NCBI GenBank assembly: GCA_017305135.1
Contig: JAFKNA010000004.1
Span: 62,001-126,000, forward strand
Source of the DNA: Lysobacterales bacterium
Lineage (GTDB): Bacteria; Pseudomonadota; Gammaproteobacteria; Xanthomonadales; Rhodanobacteraceae
Reading direction: 5' to 3'
Length of the DNA: 64,000 nt
The notes beneath the pieces are model-generated. The model had not been told where the DNA came from. It searched no databases and worked only from the letters and a program-made list of their open reading frames with translations. Position numbers and translations under genes: made by a program. Every line of letters begins with the position of its first letter. Position 1 is the stretch's first letter. Below are positions 60,342 to 64,000 of the stretch, piece after piece.

Positions 60342-60726
60342 GGTGTGTCTCCTCAATGTGCGGAATCGCCCCGGAACGGTCAGGTGGCCGCTGCGGGGCG
60401 CTGCGTGTCGTGCACCAGGGATCGCCGGGCGGTGGTGCACAATGAACCCCGGACCAGCAAACCCCGTGCCGGCGCTGCGACCCTGCGTATACAGTTCCAT
60501 AATGAGAAACACGTCACGTTCGGATCGTCCGCGGCCATGCTGTCTCTCAATTTTCACTGTTGGAAATGTCCATTTGTGACAAGCCCGGCGCGTTTCGGCC
60601 AACGGGCGTGGTGGCCTGCGGAGAGGATCCGCGCTGGTGGCGCGGGAGATGGGTCGCGTGCTTCGGCCGGGCGCGGCGAAGCCGCCGGGGCCTCAGCGGG
60701 CGGGGATCCGGTCGCTGGCCGGGTCG
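60342..60726. other. Gap containing upstream region of the Ig-repeat gene
   Basis: 385 nt between the SDR stop and the Ig-repeat gene start, both minus. The segment 60480-60590 is clearly AT-richer than its surroundings and probably holds a promoter and perhaps operator sites; TGTATAC (minus strand, around 60485-60491) could be a -10 element, but no paired -35 is convincing. No gene or RNA was recognised. Confidence 0.35.
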
Positions 60727-61518
60727 CTACAGCGACTGCGTGCGCCCGCCGTCCACCGGCAGATTGATGCCGTTGACGTAGGCGGCGGCGGGGGAGGCGA
60801 GGAAGCCGATCACGTTGGCGATCTCGGCGGCTTGGGCGAAGCGTCCCGCCGGCACCTGGGCAAGCATGGCCGCCTCGATGTCCTCGCGCGACGCGCCGCT
60901 GGAGGCGCTGCGCTCGGCGACGAGCTGCTCGATGCGGCGGGTACGGGTGAAGCCGGGCAGCACGTTGTTGACGGTGATGCCGTGCGCGGCGAGTTCGCCG
61001 GCAAGCGTCTTGGCCCAGCTTGCGGTGGCGCCGCGGATGGTGTTGGACACGCCAAGGTTGCGGATCGGTTCCTTCACCGAGGTGGAGATCACGTTGATGA
61101 TGCGCCCGTAGCCCGCGCCCTGCATGCCGGGCAGGAGGACCTGCACGAGGATCTGCGCGGCGATCAGGTGCTGCTCGAAGGCGGCCAGGAACTCGTCCGG
61201 GCGCGCCAGGTGCGCCGGGCCGCCGGGCGGGCCGCCGGTATTGTTGACGAGGATCTGCACCGGATGTGCATTCACGGTCGCCTCGACCTTGGCGCGCAGC
61301 GCCTCGCGGTCGCGCATGTCCACCGCGATCGATGCGTGCTGCTGGTCGTCGTGCCGCCTCGGCAGGGTGGCGAGGGCGGCGTCCAGCGCCTCGCGCGAGC
61401 GCGCCAGCAGGGTGATGTCGGCGCCCTGCGCGGCCAGTTGCAGGGCGGCGGCATGGCCGATGCCGTGCGATCCGCCACAGACGAGGGCGTGCTTGCCGGT
61501 GAGGTCGAGGTTGATCAT
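60727..61518 (-). CDS. Atypical short-chain dehydrogenase/reductase lacking the Tyr-Lys pair
   Basis: 263-residue SDR-fold protein. Cofactor motif CGGSHGIGHA at about 14-23, VDMRD, NNTGGPPGG at 92-100, and the C-terminal NGINLPVDGGRTQSL are classical. The catalytic Y-x-x-x-K position reads S-N-T-I-R (158-162) after INVISTSVKEPI, so both Tyr and Lys are replaced. Such variants form a subgroup annotated as SDR oxidoreductases; they may use other residues, or bind NAD(P) without classical catalysis. GGAG lies 9 nt before the ATG. 80 nt downstream of a small gene on the same strand. Confidence 0.85.
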   Translation of the reverse strand: MINLDLTGKHALVCGGSHGIGHAAALQLAAQGADITLLARSREALDAALATLPRRHDDQQHASIAVDMRDREALRAKVEATVNAHPVQILVNNTGGPPGGPAHLARPDEFLAAFEQHLIAAQILVQVLLPGMQGAGYGRIINVISTSVKEPIRNLGVSNTIRGATASWAKTLAGELAAHGITVNNVLPGFTRTRRIEQLVAERSASSGASREDIEAAMLAQVPAGRFAQAAEIANVIGFLASPAAAYVNGINLPVDGGRTQSL

Positions 61519-61598
61519 GGCAAGGCTCCAGGGCTGGCGGCGGGACATTGCAGGCCGGCCCTGCGGCCGACCGGCATCTTCCGAGGTTCGCGGCTCGC

Positions 61599-61892
61599 CT
61601 ATCGCGCGATCTTCTGCACCATGTGCGGCAGCAGCTCGGCGTCGCTGTCGCCCTGCGGCGGTTCCATCTCGTCGAGGTCGAAGCCGAACTGCGCCGCGTC
61701 CTCGGCGTCGAGGCCGTCGAAGGCGCGGAACTCCGCGTCGAGCAGCGCCATGCGAGCGGACGTCTCGTCATCGTAACGCAGGCGCTCGCCGCTGCCCTGC
61801 AGCACCTCGGCGATGCCGCTTTCCAGCACGTCCAGGCGTGCCCAGACGAGAGTGTCGCCGATCCGGGCCAGCCACCAGTCGGATGCGTTCAT
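61599..61892 (-). CDS. Small acidic cytosolic protein, unknown
   Basis: 97 residues, strongly acidic, no signal or membrane segment: begins NASDWWLARIGDTLVWARLDVLESG, ends DLDEMEPPQGDSDAELLPHMVQKIAR. No family recognised. Its ATG overlaps the stop of the preceding two-helix membrane gene (ATGA), so the two are translationally coupled and cotranscribed with asnS. Coding is supported by the coupling and by the coherent composition. Confidence 0.7.
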   Translation of the reverse strand: MNASDWWLARIGDTLVWARLDVLESGIAEVLQGSGERLRYDDETSARMALLDAEFRAFDGLDAEDAAQFGFDLDEMEPPQGDSDAELLPHMVQKIAR

Positions 61893-62212
61893 CGGCCCTC
61901 CGGGAGAAACGCCAGTACCCAGGACAGCAGCACCACGAAGGCGCCGCTGACGATCACCCAGGCGCCGATGCTGGCCATGCGCGCGATCGGGTCGAGGCGG
62001 GGATCGTCCAGGCGCCGGTAACGCCGGCCAAGGTACCAGCCGAAGGCGCGCGGGGAAAACAGGAAGCCGCCGAGCCATTGCCGCTCCTGCGGATGGTGGT
62101 CGCGCAGGTGCACCGCCACCAGCATCCAGGTCATGATGTAGGCGGTCAGCCCGGCAATGATCATGCCGAGGCCGCCGACCAGCAGGAATTCGCGGAAGGC
62201 CAGCAGCGGCAC
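61889..62212 (-). CDS. Two-helix membrane protein, unknown
   Basis: 107 residues with two hydrophobic segments: FREFLLVGGLGMIIAGLTAYI with TWMLVAVHL near the N-terminus, and MASIGAWVIVSGAFVVLLSW near the C-terminus. A polar loop carries LFSPRAFGWYLGRRYRRLD. GTG start, 1 nt after the asnS stop, with GGAG 8 nt upstream; overlap with the next gene by ATGA. No known family recognised. The conserved arrangement would be worth checking in relatives. Confidence 0.75.
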   Translation of the reverse strand: MPLLAFREFLLVGGLGMIIAGLTAYIMTWMLVAVHLRDHHPQERQWLGGFLFSPRAFGWYLGRRYRRLDDPRLDPIARMASIGAWVIVSGAFVVLLSWVLAFLPEGR

Positions 62213-62213
62213 G

Positions 62214-63644
<1,431 letters not shown>

Positions 63645-63753
63645 GGTCGGAACTCCTCGGCGCGTCCCGCGGACGGCGAAAGCCGGCCATGATAGCGGAA
63701 GCGACGGCGCCGACACGCTACAATGGCGGCCGGTCGTCATGGGTCAATGAAGC

Positions 63754-64000
63754 ATGTCCATCCAGCTCACAGCGACGGCACGCCAGCGCGTGCAGGATTT
63801 CCTCTCGCGGAGCCCGGCCGCGGTCGGCGTGCGCCTCGGCATCAAGCGCACCGGCTGCTCCGGCTTCGGCTACACGGTCGACCTCGCCGAAGCGGTAGCC
63901 GCCGACGATGCGGTGTTCGAACAGGACGGCCTCACCATCGTGGTCGCGCGCAAGGCGCTGCCCTTCGTCGACGGCACCGAGATCGACTTCGAGCGCCAGG
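63754..64000 (+). CDS. A-type iron-sulfur carrier protein (partial)
   Basis: At least 82 codons, cut by the right edge. SIQLTATARQRVQDFL, GVRLGIKRTGCSGFGY (first cluster cysteine, Cys35), DGLTIVVARKALPFVDGTEIDF match IscA/SufA/ErpA. The C-terminal CxC pair expected about 65 residues after Cys35 lies beyond the window. These proteins deliver Fe-S clusters to apo-targets. Which subtype it is (SufA, IscA or ErpA) cannot be told. It diverges from asnS with a 109-nt gap; TACAAT at 63719 is a possible -10. Confidence 0.9.
   Translation, partial: MSIQLTATARQRVQDFLSRSPAAVGVRLGIKRTGCSGFGYTVDLAEAVAADDAVFEQDGLTIVVARKALPFVDGTEIDFERQ

Overview
The window is high-GC (about 68-70 % by eye), densely packed gammaproteobacterial chromosome. 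Gene content points to Lysobacterales (Xanthomonadales): a bacterial kynurenine pathway with kmo/kynU/3-hydroxyanthranilate dioxygenase, YfhM-PbpC, an aminotransferase/omega-amidase pair, ECF-like sigma factors linked to a WD40-type Ser/Thr kinase, DUF6491- and DUF4124-type lipoproteins, and interspersed REP-like palindromes. No tRNA, rRNA, CRISPR array, prophage or transposase was recognised. Family names come from reading motifs; no database search was possible.

Layout. 1-5832 (minus): a regulatory operon of two sigma-70-like factors and a very large membrane Ser/Thr kinase whose C-terminus lies off the left edge. 6051-9000: DUF1232 protein, Rnk and a CPA2 cation/proton antiporter. 9105-15919: DinG-type helicase, SnoaL-like protein, old-yellow-enzyme reductase, YbiI zinc finger, DUF2058 protein and HtpG with a good sigma-32 promoter. 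15920-16685: a gene-free tandem array of composite palindromic repeats. 16686-23903: methionine-type aminotransferase plus omega-amidase, ArsC-like protein, lipoprotein, a metal cluster (Zur box, MerC-domain protein, TDT transporter, CDF exporter), ribosomal protein bTHX, cold-shock protein with leader and terminator, rhomboid protease. 23914-33846 (minus): transglutaminase-like protein, Bpt aminoacyl-transferase, and the periplasmic pair PbpC and alpha-2-macroglobulin. 34013-45941: lipoproteins, EF-hand protein, metallopeptidase, RRM protein, DUF962 protein, acyltransferase-3, cytochrome c'-like protein, secreted DUF2961/GH172 protein, TcdA, GNAT, TatD nuclease family protein, secreted lysyl-endopeptidase-like protease, Bax-inhibitor-1 protein.

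46057-58453 (all minus) is the main pathway region: 2-aminomuconate-semialdehyde dehydrogenase, beta-carbonic anhydrase, an unrecognised secreted protein, RidA-type 2-aminomuconate deaminase, 3-hydroxyanthranilate dioxygenase, a FUSC membrane protein, ACMS decarboxylase, a small secreted protein, kynureninase, kynurenine 3-monooxygenase, DUF3293 protein and an O-methyltransferase. Together these would take kynurenine through 3-hydroxyanthranilate and ACMS to 4-oxalocrotonate; tryptophan 2,3-dioxygenase, formamidase and the lower meta-cleavage enzymes are not in the window. 58632-63644 (minus) holds a secreted Ig-repeat protein, an atypical SDR, two small proteins and asnS; a divergent A-type Fe-S carrier gene runs off the right edge.

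Most notable: a stretch of kmo that matches an intergenic repeat and looks like an in-frame insertion; the paired sigma/kinase operon in which one sigma lacks the usual acidic region-2 motif; a perfect Zur-type palindrome before a MerC gene; the carbonic anhydrase and unknown secreted genes embedded in the kynurenine operon; and a shared C-terminal GSGFE/ASGFD tail on two secreted proteins.
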